Assembly (NCBI GenBank): GCA_030041195.1
Contig: JASHOI010000234.1
Location: 1 to 37,278, forward strand
Length of the DNA stretch: 37,278 bases
Reading direction: 5' to 3'
From: Streptosporangiaceae bacterium
GTDB lineage: Bacteria; Actinomycetota; Actinomycetes; Streptosporangiales; Streptosporangiaceae
Shown: one piece after another, positions 1-9,689 of the stretch
Layout of the letters: each line of letters starts with the position of its first letter
How positions within the stretch are numbered: position 1 is the first letter of the stretch
Notes under the pieces: generated by a model
Database searches by the model: none
What the model was told of the DNA's origin: nothing
The model's input: the letters and a program-made list of their open reading frames with translations, nothing else
Program-made: the position numbers and the translations under genes

Positions 1-639
1 CCAGCCCTGTTCCTTCGCCTTGCGCAGGCCGGCCAGGCTGGGATCGCCCGCGGTGTGCCCGCCGGCCGCCTGGCCGTCGGCGAAGCCGGCCAGGACCCGC
101 GACGCCTGCTTCCAGGTGCACAGCCGGGGCGCGCCGCGGGTCGGCACGACGTCCGCCCCGGTGCGCAGCCCGTCCACCAGGTCCCGGGCCGACCGCGGGG
201 TCATGTTGTCGAAGAACTCCCAGTTCACCATCACCACGGGGGCGTAGTCGCAGCCCGCGTTGCACTCGAGGTGCTCCAGGCTGACCTTGCCGTCCGGAGT
301 GGTCTGGTCGTTGCCGATGCCCAGGTACTCGAGCAGATCGGCGAAGATCGCGTCACCGCCCATCACCGCGCACAGCGCGTTGGTGCAGACTCCGACGTGG
401 TACTCGCCGACCGGGCCGCGCTTGAACATCGTGTAGAACGACGTGACGGCGCCGACGTCGGCCTCGGTGAGCCCGAGCAGCTCGGCGACGTATCTGATGC
501 CGTCTTCGGAGACGTAGCCCAGCTCGGACTGGACCAGGTGCAGCAGCGGCAGCATCGCCGAGCGCGGCTTCGGGTAGCGGCCGATGATCTCGGCGGCGTC
601 GGCGGCCAGCTTGGACCGCAGTTCGTCAAGCGCTGCCAT
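1..639 (-). CDS. nuoE: NADH-quinone oxidoreductase subunit E (24 kDa, [2Fe-2S]), 3' end outside window
   Basis: Peripheral-arm subunit of complex I. With NuoF it forms the NADH dehydrogenase module and carries the N1a [2Fe-2S] cluster. The frame reads MAALDELRSKLAAD and is open through base 1 (213 codons seen), so the stop lies outside the window. The thioredoxin-like [2Fe-2S] ligands are visible as VCTNALC (C-x4-C) and ECNAGC (C-x3-C), followed by DYAPVVMVN, the family pattern. The ATG at 639 directly abuts the TAA of nuoD (640-642), so translation is probably coupled. nuoF would be expected next, beyond the left edge. The identification is secure; only the C-terminal tail is missing. Confidence 0.95.
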   Translation of the reverse strand, partial: MAALDELRSKLAADAAEIIGRYPKPRSAMLPLLHLVQSELGYVSEDGIRYVAELLGLTEADVGAVTSFYTMFKRGPVGEYHVGVCTNALCAVMGGDAIFADLLEYLGIGNDQTTPDGKVSLEHLECNAGCDYAPVVMVNWEFFDNMTPRSARDLVDGLRTGADVVPTRGAPRLCTWKQASRVLAGFADGQAAGGHTAGDPSLAGLRKAKEQGW

Positions 640-1986
640 TTACCTGTCCACCCCTCCGAGCACCGGGTCGATGCTGGCGATGGCCGGGATGACGTCGGCG
701 ATCAGGCCGCCCTCGGCCATCGCCGGCAGCGCCTGCAGATGGTTGAACGACGGATCCCGCAGGTGGACGCGGAACGGCCGGGTTCCGCCGTCGCTGACCA
801 CGTGGGCACCGAGCTCGCCGCGGGGCGACTCGACAGCCGCGTAGACCTGGCCCGCCGGCACCCGGAAGCCCTCGGTCACCAGCTTGAAGTGGTGGATGAG
901 CGCCTCCATGGATTGGCCCATGATGTGCGCGATGTGGTCCGGCGCGGGGCCCAGGCCGTCGGGGCCGAGCGCGAGCCGGGCCGGCCAGCCGATCTTGGCA
1001 TCATCGATCATCACCGGGTCGTGGGCCGGGCGGCTGCCCGCCAGCCGGTCCACGCACTGCTCGATGATCCGCAGCGACTGGTCGATCTCGTCCATCCGGA
1101 GCCGGTACCTGCCGTACGCGTCGCAGGTCTTCACCGTCGGCACGTCGAACTCGTACGTCTCGTAGCCGCAGTACGGCTGGCTCTTGCGCAGGTCCCACGG
1201 CAGGCCGGTGGCGCGCAGCATCGGGCCGGTGACGCCCAGCGCCATGCACCCGGCCAGGTCCAGGTACGCGACGCCCTTGGTCCTGGCGAAGAACACCGGG
1301 GCGGCGTCGAACAGCGCGCGGAGCTCGGCGAGCTTGCCCGGCATGACCGCCAGGAACTCCCTGAGCTTCTCGATGGCACCGGACGGCAGGTCCTGCGCCA
1401 CCCCGCCGGGGCGTACGAAGGCCATGTTCATCCGCAGCCCGGCGATCAGCTCGAACAGGTCGAGCACCTTCTCCCGCTCGCGCATCCCGTAGATGAACAC
1501 GGTGGTCGCACCCAGCTCGAGGCCGAACGGGCCGATCCCGCCGAGGTGCGAGGAGATCCGGTTGAGCTCCATCATCAGCACCCGGATCACGTTCGCCCGC
1601 TCCGGAATCCGGTCCTCGATCCCCAGCAGCCGCTCCACCCCGAGGCAGTACGCGGTCTCGTTGAAGATCGGCATCAGGTAGTCGGCCCGGGTCACGAACG
1701 TCACGCCCTGGGTCCAGGTGCGGAACTCGAGGTTCTTCTCGATGCCGGTGTGCAGGTACCCGACGACCGGCCGCAGCTCGGTCACGGTCTCGCCGTCCAG
1801 GGTCAGGATCAGCCGCAGCACGCCATGTGTGGACGGGTGCTGCGGGCCCATGTTGACGACGATGCGTTCCTCGCCCGTGGCGTCGCTGGCCTCGTCGGCC
1901 GCGGTGACCACCTCGTCCCAGTCCTGCCCGGAGAGGTTGTAGACGCGGCCCTCAGCGGTATCCGCCTGGTCCGCGCTGCTGCTCAT
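640..1986 (-). CDS. nuoD: NADH-quinone oxidoreductase subunit D (49 kDa)
   Basis: Complex I connecting-module subunit. With NuoB it forms the quinone pocket at the end of the iron-sulfur chain, on the cytoplasmic face of the membrane. The protein is 448 aa, normal for an unfused NuoD. It carries the signature [15 protein letters not shown] near residue 45, the [11 protein letters not shown] stretch around residue 77, and the C-terminal hydrogenase-like end DPVLGGVDR. The ATG overlaps the nuoC stop in an ATGA (1983-1986), and its own TAA abuts nuoE. Start and function are both well supported. nuoC and nuoD are separate genes here, unlike the fused nuoCD of enterobacteria. Confidence 0.97.
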   Translation of the reverse strand: MSSSADQADTAEGRVYNLSGQDWDEVVTAADEASDATGEERIVVNMGPQHPSTHGVLRLILTLDGETVTELRPVVGYLHTGIEKNLEFRTWTQGVTFVTRADYLMPIFNETAYCLGVERLLGIEDRIPERANVIRVLMMELNRISSHLGGIGPFGLELGATTVFIYGMREREKVLDLFELIAGLRMNMAFVRPGGVAQDLPSGAIEKLREFLAVMPGKLAELRALFDAAPVFFARTKGVAYLDLAGCMALGVTGPMLRATGLPWDLRKSQPYCGYETYEFDVPTVKTCDAYGRYRLRMDEIDQSLRIIEQCVDRLAGSRPAHDPVMIDDAKIGWPARLALGPDGLGPAPDHIAHIMGQSMEALIHHFKLVTEGFRVPAGQVYAAVESPRGELGAHVVSDGGTRPFRVHLRDPSFNHLQALPAMAEGGLIADVIPAIASIDPVLGGVDR

Positions 1987-2729
1987 TCGTAGGACCTCCG
2001 CTCGTCTGGTGGCGGGATCGTCGCGCCCCGGTATTCGACCGGAATGCCGCCCAGCGGGTAGTCCTTCCGCTGTGGGTGGCCCTTCCAGTCGTCCGGCATC
2101 TCGATCCTGGTCAGCGCCGGGTGGCCGTCGAAGATGATGCCGAAGAAGTCCCAGGTCTCCCGCTCGTGCCAGTCATTGGCCGGGTAGACGTCGACCAGTG
2201 AGGGGACGTGCGGGTCGGCGTCGGGCGCCGACACCTCGAGGCGCAGCCGCCGGTTGTGCGTGATCGAGAGCATGTGGTACACGGTGTGCAGCTCGCGGCC
2301 CTGGTCCTGCGGGTAGTGCACGCCGGAGACCCCGGTGCAGATCTCGAAGCCGAGCGCCGGGTCGTCGCGCAGCCGCTGGGCGACCTCGACCAGGCGCTCG
2401 CGGCGCACGTGGAAGGTCAGCTCGCCGCGGTCGGCGACCACGCGCTCCACCGCGTCGCCGAAGCTCGAACCCGCCTGCTCGAGCGAGCCGGCCAGCGCGT
2501 CCGCGACCTCGTCGAAGTACGAGCCGTACGGCCGAGGGCTGGACAGCGGCGGGGGCTGCCGGACCTTGAGGCCGCCGTACCCGGAGGTGTCGGGGGTCCC
2601 GCTGACGCCGAACGCGCCGGTCCGCACGACCTGCTCGGACAGCCGCTCCCGGCCCGCGATCTCCGCAGGGTCGGGAGCCGGCGCGCCGTTCCCCTCGCCG
2701 GCCTGGCCAGGCTGGTTCGGCTCGCTCAC
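1983..2729 (-). CDS. nuoC: NADH-quinone oxidoreductase subunit C (30 kDa)
   Basis: Complex I peripheral-arm scaffold subunit. The frame is open much further upstream, but that stretch only mirrors nuoB. I choose the GTG at 2727-2729 because it overlaps the nuoB stop in a GTGA, matching the 4-bp coupling seen at the nuoC-nuoD junction. This gives 248 aa, starting [11 protein letters not shown]. The 30-kDa-subunit signature is present: [20 protein letters not shown], then the [18 protein letters not shown] segment, with the usual end before PPDERRSYE. The first ~60 residues are a Pro/Gly-rich extension, commonly seen in actinobacterial NuoC and probably disordered. Confidence 0.95.
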   Translation of the reverse strand: MSEPNQPGQAGEGNGAPAPDPAEIAGRERLSEQVVRTGAFGVSGTPDTSGYGGLKVRQPPPLSSPRPYGSYFDEVADALAGSLEQAGSSFGDAVERVVADRGELTFHVRRERLVEVAQRLRDDPALGFEICTGVSGVHYPQDQGRELHTVYHMLSITHNRRLRLEVSAPDADPHVPSLVDVYPANDWHERETWDFFGIIFDGHPALTRIEMPDDWKGHPQRKDYPLGGIPVEYRGATIPPPDERRSYE

Positions 2730-3304
2730 TGTCCCGTCCCCGTGCTTCCCGGCGCCGCGCCGCTCAGGCTGGGCAGCAGCGGCAGCCGCCGCAGCCGGGC
2801 CTCTTCCAGCTCGGTGATCTCCTTGTCCCGGTCCACGCCGAGCTTCATGTTCTGGATCTTGTCGTGCAGCTTGAGGATCGAGTCGAGCAGCATCTCCGGC
2901 CGCGGCGGGCAGCCCGGCAGATAGATGTCCACCGGCACCAGGTGATCGACGCCCTGGACGATCGCGTAGTTGTTGAACATGCCGCCGCTGGAGGCGCACA
3001 CGCCCATCGAGATCACCCACTTGGGCTCGGACATCTGGTCGTAGATCTGCCGCAGCACCGGGGCCATCTTCTGGCTGACCCGGCCGGCCACGATCATCAG
3101 GTCGGCCTGCCGCGGCGTGTTCGATGCGCGCTCCATGCCGAACCTGGCCAGGTCGTGCCGCGGCCCGCCGGCCGACATCAGCTCGAAGGCGCAGCAGGCC
3201 AGGCCGAAGGTGGCCGGCCAGACCGAGCTCTTGCGGGCGTACCCGATCACCTGCTCGACCGTTGTCAGCAGGAAGCCGCTCGGCAGGTGCTCTTCCAGAC
3301 CCAT
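2726..3304 (-). CDS. nuoB: NADH-quinone oxidoreductase subunit B (20 kDa, N2 [4Fe-4S])
   Basis: Complex I subunit holding cluster N2, the last electron carrier before quinone. The start is the ATG at 3302-3304 ([18 protein letters not shown]), preceded by a GGGAGGG ribosome-binding site; in-frame codons upstream run into nuoA. At 192 aa it has family length. Cluster ligands are visible: the tandem Cys pair in LACCAFELM, the Cys of [14 protein letters not shown], and the Cys of LPGCPPRPE. The last ~25 residues ([19 protein letters not shown]) are a variable tail. The gene sits 22 nt after nuoA and overlaps nuoC by 4 nt. Confidence 0.97.
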   Translation of the reverse strand: MGLEEHLPSGFLLTTVEQVIGYARKSSVWPATFGLACCAFELMSAGGPRHDLARFGMERASNTPRQADLMIVAGRVSQKMAPVLRQIYDQMSEPKWVISMGVCASSGGMFNNYAIVQGVDHLVPVDIYLPGCPPRPEMLLDSILKLHDKIQNMKLGVDRDKEITELEEARLRRLPLLPSLSGAAPGSTGTGQ

Positions 3305-3326
3305 TATCCGCGCCGCCCTCCCAACG

Positions 3327-3689
3327 CTAGTCCCACTCCAGACCGCCGCGGCGCCACACGTATGCGTACGCGACAAGAACCGTGGCGATGAATGTGACCA
3401 TCTCAACCAGGCCGAACACCCCGAGCCTGTCGTACGCGACGGCCCACGGGTACAGGAAGATGATCTCGATGTCGAAGACGATGAACAGCATCGCGGTGAG
3501 GTAGTACTTCACCGGGAACTTGGTGCGGGTGTTGCCCGGGGTGGGCTCGATGCCGCTCTCGTAGGTCTCGAGCTTGGCACGGTTCCACCGCTTCGGGCCC
3601 GCGATCGCGCCCATCACCAATGAGAAGACCGCGAACACCGCGGCCAGCGCCGCGAGCGCGATGATCGGGACGTAAAGGCTCAGGTCCAT
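3327..3689 (-). CDS. nuoA: NADH-quinone oxidoreductase subunit A
   Basis: Small membrane subunit of complex I (120 aa). It has three hydrophobic helices, at about residues 8-30, 62-84 and 90-112. The conserved loop is [22 protein letters not shown], and the following helix has [16 protein letters not shown], the NuoA/ND3 signature. The ATG at 3689 follows GAGGGA, a close ribosome-binding site. It is the first nuo gene and begins 34 nt after the MenJ-like reductase stop, so the reductase and nuo genes probably share one transcript controlled from the palindrome at 5022-5041. Confidence 0.97.
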   Translation of the reverse strand: MDLSLYVPIIALAALAAVFAVFSLVMGAIAGPKRWNRAKLETYESGIEPTPGNTRTKFPVKYYLTAMLFIVFDIEIIFLYPWAVAYDRLGVFGLVEMVTFIATVLVAYAYVWRRGGLEWD

Positions 3690-3723
3690 TCCCTCGTCAC
3701 CCCCTTGCGATGGCAGGTCACCG

Positions 3724-5001
3724 TTATGCCGCCGGGGTCATCTTAGACACGGCATTGAGAACGCGATCGACCGCGTCGCCTCCCCTGGCCTCGGTGAGGT
3801 TGCCGAGCAGCTTCATGGTGAACCGCATGACGTAGGGCCGCTTCACCCCGTGCCTGGTGGCGAACCTCATGAACGACGGACGGCCGATCATGTGCACGAA
3901 CGTGCGCCCCAGCGTGTAGTAGCCGCCCCAGGCGTCCTTGAGCTGCCTGGGGTAGGTGTGCAGTACGGTCTCGGTGCCGGCGGCGGTCTGCCTGGCCAGC
4001 GCCTGGACGATGGTCCTGGCCGCGATCTCGCCGGCCTCGAGCGCGTAGCCAATCCCCTCGCCGTTGAACGGGTTGACCATGCCGCCGGCGTCTCCGACCA
4101 GCAGCAGCCCGTTGAGGTAGTGCGGGGTGCGGTTGAACCCCATCGGCAGCGCGGCGCCGCGCACCGGCTTCGTGCGGTTCTCCTCGGTCAGGCCCCACTC
4201 GGGGGGCATCCCGGCGAGCCAGCGGCGCAGCAGCACCCGGTAGTCGATGTTGCCGAAGGCCTCCGAGGTGTTGAGCAGCCCGAGCCCGACGTTGCTGGTC
4301 CCGTCGCCCATGCCGAAGATCCAGCCGTAGCCGGGCAGCAGCTTTTCGCCGTCCCAGAGGTCCAGCCAGGCCTCCAGGTAGTCGTCGTTGTGCCGCGGGC
4401 TCGTGTAGTAGCTGCGCACCGCGACCCCGAGCGGCCGGTCGTCCCGCTTGCGCAGCCCCATCGCGACCGAAAGCCGGGACGAGTTCCCGTCGGCGGCGAC
4501 CACGACCCGCCCGCCGAACGTGCGCTCGGTCGTCTCGCCGTTGGCCGTCTCCTGCGCCGTGACCCCGCTGATCCGGCCGGTGCGGTCGTCGAGAACGGGG
4601 CCGGTGACGTTGACGCCCTCCAGCAGCCGGGCACCGGTCTTGACCGCGTGCCTGGCCAGGATCTCGTCGAAGTCGAGCCGGCTGCGGACCAGGCTGTACC
4701 CCGGAAAGCTGGACAGGTCCGGCCAGTTCAGCTCGATCCGGCCGCCGCCGCCGATGATCCGCAGGCCCTTGCTGCGGACCCAGCCATCGCTCTGCGCGAG
4801 CGGCACGCCCATTCCGGTCAGCGCCTTGACCGCGCGGGGGGCCAGCCCGTCGCCGCAGACCTTCTCCCTAGGGAAATGGCTCTTCTCCAGGACGAGCACG
4901 TCCAGGCCCGCCGCGGCCAGGTAGAACGCGGTCGCGGACCCGGCCGGGCCGGCGCCGACCACGATCACGTCCGCGGTGTCGGGGGGAGCTTGCTGAGGCA
5001 C
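3724..5001 (-). CDS. menJ: Geranylgeranyl reductase family FAD enzyme, MenJ-like (menaquinone side-chain reductase)
   Basis: FAD-dependent reductase of 425 aa. The N-terminal Rossmann fingerprint is VVGAGPAGSATAFYLAAAGLDVLVLEK. After it come the family motif FPREKVCGDGLAPRAV (residues ~40-55) and the second FAD-binding GLLLVGDAGGMVNPFNGEGIGYALEAG. In mycobacteria the family member MenJ saturates one isoprene unit of menaquinone. Placement between menG and nuoA supports that substrate, although a lipid or archaeol-type geranylgeranyl substrate cannot be excluded from sequence. The start is a GTG at 4999-5001 with AGGA about 12 nt upstream. A perfect 20-bp palindrome lies 21-40 nt before the start. 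The operon continues into nuoA after 34 nt, so quinone maturation and its main consumer appear co-expressed. Confidence 0.85.
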   Translation of the reverse strand: MPQQAPPDTADVIVVGAGPAGSATAFYLAAAGLDVLVLEKSHFPREKVCGDGLAPRAVKALTGMGVPLAQSDGWVRSKGLRIIGGGGRIELNWPDLSSFPGYSLVRSRLDFDEILARHAVKTGARLLEGVNVTGPVLDDRTGRISGVTAQETANGETTERTFGGRVVVAADGNSSRLSVAMGLRKRDDRPLGVAVRSYYTSPRHNDDYLEAWLDLWDGEKLLPGYGWIFGMGDGTSNVGLGLLNTSEAFGNIDYRVLLRRWLAGMPPEWGLTEENRTKPVRGAALPMGFNRTPHYLNGLLLVGDAGGMVNPFNGEGIGYALEAGEIAARTIVQALARQTAAGTETVLHTYPRQLKDAWGGYYTLGRTFVHMIGRPSFMRFATRHGVKRPYVMRFTMKLLGNLTEARGGDAVDRVLNAVSKMTPAA

Positions 5002-5021
5002 GAAGGGAGTTCCTGACTTGT

Positions 5022-5041
5022 CTTGTGAAGCGCTTCACAAG
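5022..5041. promoter_or_regulatory. Rex-type redox operator (20-bp perfect palindrome)
   Basis: The sequence CTTGTGAAGCGCTTCACAAG equals its own reverse complement. Its inner 18 bases fit the Rex operator form TTGTGAA-N4-TTCACAA without mismatch. Rex is the NADH/NAD+-sensing repressor that in Streptomyces controls cyd and nuo. The site lies 21-40 nt upstream of the reductase GTG and 16 nt from the menG stop, so it sits where it could block the promoter of the reductase-nuo unit. The rex gene is not in this window. The palindrome is seen directly; the regulator assignment is from known consensus. Confidence 0.85.
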
Positions 5042-5056
5042 TGGTTTCTTCGCAGT

Positions 5057-5788
5057 CTAGACCGTTGGGCCCGCGGAGCCGGAATCCCCCGCCCCGGGCC
5101 GCCGCGCCACGTGCACGGCGACCACGCCCATGGTCAGGTTGCGCCAGCGCACCCCGGTCCACCCGGCGGCGGCGATCCGCCGGGCCAGCTCGGGCTGGGT
5201 GGGCCAGTCAGCGATCGACTCGGCCAGGTAGCTGTACGCCTCGCCGTTGCCGGACACCCGCCGCGCGACCGCCGGCAGCGCGGCGGCCAGGTACCGGGAG
5301 TAGAGCGCGTCGAGCCGCCGCCCGGGCAGGTGACTGAACTCGCAGACCACCAGCCTGCCGCCGGGCTTGGCCACCCGAAGCATCTCGGCCAGCGCCGCGT
5401 CCGGGTCAACGACGTTCCGGAGCCCGAACGAGATCGTCACCGCGTCAAAGGAGAGGGCCTTGAACGGGAGCGCCAGGGCATCACCGGCCACAAACCGGAC
5501 CCTGGCCGCGGGCTTGGCGGCACCGGCCCGCAGCATGCCGAGCGAGAAGTCACAGGCAACGCACTGCGCCCCGGCGCCCGCGAACGCGCGGGACGAGGTG
5601 CCGGTGCCCGCGGCCAGGTCGAGCACCAGCTCGCCGGGGCCCGCGCCGACGGCCCCGGCCACGACCCGCCGCCAGTGCCGGTCCTGGCCCAGCGACAGCA
5701 CGTCGTTCAGCAGGTCATAGCGCTCCGCGAGGCCGTCGAACATCGCGGCGACATCGCGGGGCCTCTTATCCAGCTGCGCCCGTGTCAC
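5057..5788 (-). CDS. menG: Demethylmenaquinone methyltransferase
   Basis: SAM-dependent C-methylation of demethylmenaquinone, the last ring step of menaquinone synthesis. The chosen GTG start (5786-5788, [20 protein letters not shown]) gives 243 aa, the family length; the upstream in-frame extension lacks family similarity. Motifs are [21 protein letters not shown] (UbiE/MenG signature 1), the SAM-binding [14 protein letters not shown], and [21 protein letters not shown] with [14 protein letters not shown] (signature 2). Only 55 nt separate it from the reductase, and the Rex-type palindrome falls in that gap. menG therefore probably has its own upstream promoter and may read through. Confidence 0.93.
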   Translation of the reverse strand: MTRAQLDKRPRDVAAMFDGLAERYDLLNDVLSLGQDRHWRRVVAGAVGAGPGELVLDLAAGTGTSSRAFAGAGAQCVACDFSLGMLRAGAAKPAARVRFVAGDALALPFKALSFDAVTISFGLRNVVDPDAALAEMLRVAKPGGRLVVCEFSHLPGRRLDALYSRYLAAALPAVARRVSGNGEAYSYLAESIADWPTQPELARRIAAAGWTGVRWRNLTMGVVAVHVARRPGAGDSGSAGPTV

Positions 5789-5891
5789 GCGTCCATCGTG
5801 CCACCGCGCACCGCCGGCAACAGTGTCGTGGGTCCCACGCGGTTTAAACAGGAACAGCGCGGGTCCCTTCACACTGAATTTTTGGGGCGGG

Positions 5892-7928
5892 TCAGAGCAG
5901 GCCGGGTTGCTGCCACTGCTCGCCGAGCACGTGCTCGGCGAGGAACGCGAACACGGTCTGGTACCACACGGTTACGTGACCGGGCTTGAGGATCCAGTGG
6001 TTCTCGTCCGGGAAGTAGAGGAACCTGGCACCCGGCACCTTGCCCTGCGCATCCGACCAGAGCCGCAGTGCCTCGCCGAGCGGGACGCGGTAGTCCTTGT
6101 CGCCGTGGATCACTAGCATCGGCGTGCGGATCTGGTCGAGGCTCCGGTTCGGCGAGTTCGCCACGTACCGTTCGGGCTGGGTGATCGGGTCCCCGAACAT
6201 CCGGCGCCAGTACGACGGCACATCGGTGGTGCCGAACATCTGGTCAAGGGCCCACAGCCCGGCGTGGCTGACGATCGCGGCGAACCGGTCGGTGTGGCCG
6301 GCGATCCAGTTGGCCATGTAGCCGCCGAACGAGCCGCCCATCATCGCGGTGCGCGCCTCGTCAATGTCGGGTCTGGCCACGGCCGCGTCGGCGATCGTCA
6401 TCAGGTCGGTGTAGGGCCGCTGCCCCCACGTCCCGTGGCCACGGGCGATGAACGCATGCCCGTAGCCGGTCGACAGCGCGGGGTCGGGCAGCAGCACCGC
6501 GTACCCCTTGGCGGCCATCAGCCACGGGTTCCACCGCCAGGACCAGGCGTTCCAGCTCATCACCGGGCCGCCGTGCGCCCACAGCAGCAGCGGCGCTGGG
6601 CTCGCTTCGCCGGCCGCGTCCGGCAGCACCAGCCAGGCCCGGACCGGTGTCCCGTCGTCGGCCTCGGCCTCGATCTCCTCGAGCAGCCCGGGCAGATCCA
6701 GCGGCGCGCCGGGGCGCGCCAGCCGGGCCGGGTCGCTGCCGTGCGCCGTGACGTCGATCCGCACCGGCGTCGGCGGCTCGTCGACGGCCGAGCGCAGCGC
6801 GTAGAGGAACCGGCCATCCGGCGCGGGGCACAGGCTCTCGTAAGCGCCGTCCGCCGTCAGCCTGGCCACCTCGCGGGTCGCCAGGTCCACCCGGAACACC
6901 GGCCGCCTGCCCCGGTCGTCGGCGGTGAAGTACACCGCGCCGGAGTCCGGTGCCCAGGCGATCTCCTGCGGCCGCCGGTCGAAGCCGGTCAGCACGTCGC
7001 GCGGGGCGGCGTCACCGTCGAGGGGGACCACGACCAGGGTCACGTCGCCGGGCGCCGCATAGCGGTCGTGCTCGGACCGCCTGCACGCGACGAGGCGGCC
7101 GTCCGGCGAGATGCGCGGGGCCTCGAAGTCGTAGCCGGGCGCGGCGAGCAGGGTCCGCCGCTGCCCGGTCGCGGTGTCGATGACGTCGATCTCGTGGGTC
7201 CGGTTCGCGGCCTCGTCCCACACCGACCAGCCGGTGACCACGCGGGAACCGTCCGGGGTGAGCTCAAACGAGTTCTCGTCGAGCGCCCGCCCGGGGTCGG
7301 GGGTGAGGTCGCGGGTCTCGGGCTCCGTGTCGTCGCCGGCGTCGCCGGTCTCCGCGAACCGCAGCCGCGGGCTGTCCGGGCCGAGGTCGTGATCCCAGTA
7401 CCGGACCGGCCCCGACTCGTGCAGGATCGCCGTGACCCCGGCATCCTTGCGCGCCTTGCGGCGGCTGTGGTCGTCGTCGGCGCCATCGGCGCCGTGCAGC
7501 GTGAGAGCGGCGAACACGATGGCCCTGCTTCCGCGCGCCGCGGTGACCCCGGCGACGCCGCCGGCCGGAGCCGCGACCCTGCGTGCCTCGCCGCCGTCGG
7601 CCGGCAGCAGCCAAAGCGCCGGTTTGTCCTTCGACAGATCGCCGTCGCTTTGCGTAACGGGCGGGGATCCCGGCCGCCTCGAGACGAACAAGAGTGAGCC
7701 GTCGGGCAGAAAGACGGGATCGGCCTCGCCTTCGGCACCGCGGGTCAGCCGCACCGGCCTGGCGTCCTGGGCGTGCGGAGCGATCCGCCAGATGCTGGTC
7801 AGGTACTTCTTCGGCTCGCCGTCGGCGGTCTGCACCGCGGCCGCGAGCCAGGACCCGTCGGGGGACAGCCGCAACCCGGTTACCCGGGGTATCGCCACGT
7901 AGTCGCTCAGGCTGTGGAAGCTGGTCAC
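5892..7928 (-). CDS. S9 family serine peptidase (prolyl oligopeptidase / acylaminoacyl-peptidase type)
   Basis: Cytoplasmic-type peptidase of 678 aa with no signal peptide. The N-terminal ~420 residues form a WD-like beta-propeller (repeated [35 protein letters not shown] blades). The C-terminal alpha/beta-hydrolase has the nucleophile elbow [12 protein letters not shown], the acid in HGDKDYRVP and the His in [11 protein letters not shown], a complete catalytic triad. [14 protein letters not shown] supplies the oxyanion region. The GTG start at 7928 overlaps the TGA of the upstream SDR gene (GTGA at 7925-7928), indicating translational coupling. A GTG six bases upstream is possible. It probably trims short or N-acylated peptides. 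Why it is coupled to a sugar-nucleotide-type SDR is unclear. Confidence 0.9.
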   Translation of the reverse strand: MTSFHSLSDYVAIPRVTGLRLSPDGSWLAAAVQTADGEPKKYLTSIWRIAPHAQDARPVRLTRGAEGEADPVFLPDGSLLFVSRRPGSPPVTQSDGDLSKDKPALWLLPADGGEARRVAAPAGGVAGVTAARGSRAIVFAALTLHGADGADDDHSRRKARKDAGVTAILHESGPVRYWDHDLGPDSPRLRFAETGDAGDDTEPETRDLTPDPGRALDENSFELTPDGSRVVTGWSVWDEAANRTHEIDVIDTATGQRRTLLAAPGYDFEAPRISPDGRLVACRRSEHDRYAAPGDVTLVVVPLDGDAAPRDVLTGFDRRPQEIAWAPDSGAVYFTADDRGRRPVFRVDLATREVARLTADGAYESLCPAPDGRFLYALRSAVDEPPTPVRIDVTAHGSDPARLARPGAPLDLPGLLEEIEAEADDGTPVRAWLVLPDAAGEASPAPLLLWAHGGPVMSWNAWSWRWNPWLMAAKGYAVLLPDPALSTGYGHAFIARGHGTWGQRPYTDLMTIADAAVARPDIDEARTAMMGGSFGGYMANWIAGHTDRFAAIVSHAGLWALDQMFGTTDVPSYWRRMFGDPITQPERYVANSPNRSLDQIRTPMLVIHGDKDYRVPLGEALRLWSDAQGKVPGARFLYFPDENHWILKPGHVTVWYQTVFAFLAEHVLGEQWQQPGLL

Positions 7929-9274
7929 GGACACAGTCTGCCGTAGTGCCGCACGGCCGCCAGGATCCGCCGGTACGCGGGGCTGAGCTCGTCCTCGAAC
8001 CGCGCGGTGAGCGTGGCCACCCTGGTCAGTGCCTCGCGCGGCACCTGCTGCAGCATCGCGTCGAGCAGCCACCACGACAGGTCGTCGAGCGCCGCGCGGA
8101 TCGCGGGGGTGTCGCCGCTCGCGCAGGCGCCCTGCAGCGCCAGCAGCGACGCGCCGGCCTGCTCGCCGGGCGCGAACAGCACCGGGAACGCGTCGGTGAC
8201 CCGGCCGGCCACCTGCTGCACGTGGACCGCCTCGAACGCGCTAAGCAGCGGGCTCACCTCGCCGGCGGTCTGCGGGTCGTACAGGCCGGGGAACGGCTTG
8301 CTCTCGTAGCCCGGGTCGTAGCCGCTGAAGTAGACCGGTGCCTCGGAGCGGGTCCTGGCCAGCACGCCGAGCGCCAGGTCGAGCAGGCTGACCGGCCAGC
8401 CCAGGTCGGTGATGGCGTGCGCCCAGAGCTGGCCGCGGCGGGCGGCCAGCCCGGCGCGCAGCAGCAGTTGCGCTGACTCGAGCGCCGACTGGGCGTAGAA
8501 CAGGATGTCGGCGGCGTGCAGCCGGATCACGCCGCCGCCGCACCAGCCGAGCAGCCGCTGGTAGATGATCGAGTTGTCGATCACGTGCGTGAATCTGGCC
8601 GCGGTGCAGGTCATCTCGCCGCGGCGCGCGGCATCGGCGACCAGCCATTCGGCGGCGCGCTTGGACGCCGTGTACACCTCGCGCGAGTACGGGCGCAGTG
8701 CCTTGCCGGTCGAGGCGAACACCAGGTGCGAGACCTGGGCTTCACGGGCCGCCGCGATCACGTGCTTGGTGCCGAGCACGTTGGTGGTCACGGTGCGGTG
8801 GACCTCGAGCTCGGCAAGCCCCGGATCCCGCTGCGCGGCCAGGTGGAACACCACGTCGGGGCGGACCTCGCCGAAGATGGTGGCCAGAGTGGGCAGGTCC
8901 CTGATGTCCGCGTGGACGTACTCGGCCCGGGGCAGCCGCGGCCATCCGTTCGTCAGGCCGCGGCTGACGCTGACCAGCCGCGCCGGGCGCCAGCGGGCGA
9001 TCTGAGCGATCAGCGTCGAGCCGATGCACCCGGTACCGCCGGTCACCAGGACGGTCGCGCCGCCGAGCCATCCGGCCAGATCCGCCTCGGGAACCGCGAT
9101 GCCGCGCTGGCCGAGGGCCAGGAACCTCGTGTACTCGTCGCTCGCATCGGGCTTGGCGGCGATGAGCGCCTGCGTCAGGCTCCGCAGTTCTCCCAGCACC
9201 CTGCCGTCTGGCTGCTGCTGCCCGGGCGGCGCGGCCTCGTGCATCGCCGAGATGATCTCAGAAGGGGTCGCCAC
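7925..9274 (-). CDS. Extended SDR, NAD-dependent epimerase/dehydratase family (polysaccharide-type)
   Basis: 449-aa nucleotide-sugar-type SDR. An N-terminal ~70-residue helical extension precedes the Rossmann motif TVLVTGGTGCIGS (residues ~75-87). Other motifs are the HADIRDLPTL acidic loop, VVFHLAAQRDPG, an active-site Thr/Ser in VFASTGKALRP, and the YTASK catalytic Tyr-Lys. The last ~110 residues (after SGYDPGYESKPFPG) are a family-specific helical tail I do not recognise. The GTG start at 9274 has AAGGGGA upstream. It is divergent from the exopolysaccharide operon, which suggests a role in making or modifying its sugar donor, but the substrate cannot be read from sequence. A minus-strand TATACA hexamer near 9312-9317 could be its -10 box. 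Confidence 0.8.
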   Translation of the reverse strand: MATPSEIISAMHEAAPPGQQQPDGRVLGELRSLTQALIAAKPDASDEYTRFLALGQRGIAVPEADLAGWLGGATVLVTGGTGCIGSTLIAQIARWRPARLVSVSRGLTNGWPRLPRAEYVHADIRDLPTLATIFGEVRPDVVFHLAAQRDPGLAELEVHRTVTTNVLGTKHVIAAAREAQVSHLVFASTGKALRPYSREVYTASKRAAEWLVADAARRGEMTCTAARFTHVIDNSIIYQRLLGWCGGGVIRLHAADILFYAQSALESAQLLLRAGLAARRGQLWAHAITDLGWPVSLLDLALGVLARTRSEAPVYFSGYDPGYESKPFPGLYDPQTAGEVSPLLSAFEAVHVQQVAGRVTDAFPVLFAPGEQAGASLLALQGACASGDTPAIRAALDDLSWWLLDAMLQQVPREALTRVATLTARFEDELSPAYRRILAAVRHYGRLCP

Positions 9275-9689
9275 AACCCTGTCCCCTTACCCTGGCCTGT
9301 TTGTCCGTAGCTGTATATGACAAGTCGGGACATGCGGGTAGGTCGGCCGACCTGCGACGGCCACAGATTGCCAGACATCACGATCCGATGCAGCCATTAC
9401 GTGATATTGCTGGCTCTCCGTCCGGTTCCTGCCCCAATGGGGCACGGACGCCATCGATGGGCTGATCTGCACGAGCGGCAGGTCAGTGGCTCAGCTGGTC
9501 ATCCGATCACGGGCCGGTGCAATTCGGTCGTTTCACGTTCGGGGCCGGTGTCACCTGACTACGCTCTGTTCTACTAACTGCCGGTACGTTACGTCCGCCG
9601 GGCTCGTCGCGGCTTGCCGCGTCTTGGGCGCGCGAGCTGAGCGTGCGAGCCGCGCGTACGAGCGGGATGCACGAGGAGGACCTCCCGGG
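9275..9689. promoter_or_regulatory. 415-bp divergent intergenic region between the SDR-S9 unit and the GT2-GH26-GT39 operon
   Basis: No convincing gene. It must hold both promoters. It is less GC-rich than its flanks around 9300-9420, with TATACA-like hexamers on the minus strand, and contains a small palindrome GTCGGCCGAC near 9341-9350. Frames open here on the plus strand lead into the GT2 gene but lack any family similarity or ribosome-binding site before 9690. The region next to the GT2 start carries the strong GAGGAGGA at 9673-9680. Confidence 0.5.

Noticed and set aside
55..1992. Long plus-strand open frame opposite nuoD-nuoE
   Set aside because: Antisense frame of GC-rich genes, rich in Arg/His/Gln/Asp with no domain. 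The minus strand encodes clear NuoD and NuoE.
3850..5016. Long plus-strand open frame opposite the MenJ-like reductase
   Set aside because: Shadow frame without motifs; the opposite strand has full FAD-binding signatures.
5827..5839. CGTGGG-T-CCCACG inverted repeat upstream of menG
   Set aside because: Only 6-bp arms, common by chance in such GC-rich sequence; no matching copy elsewhere in the window.
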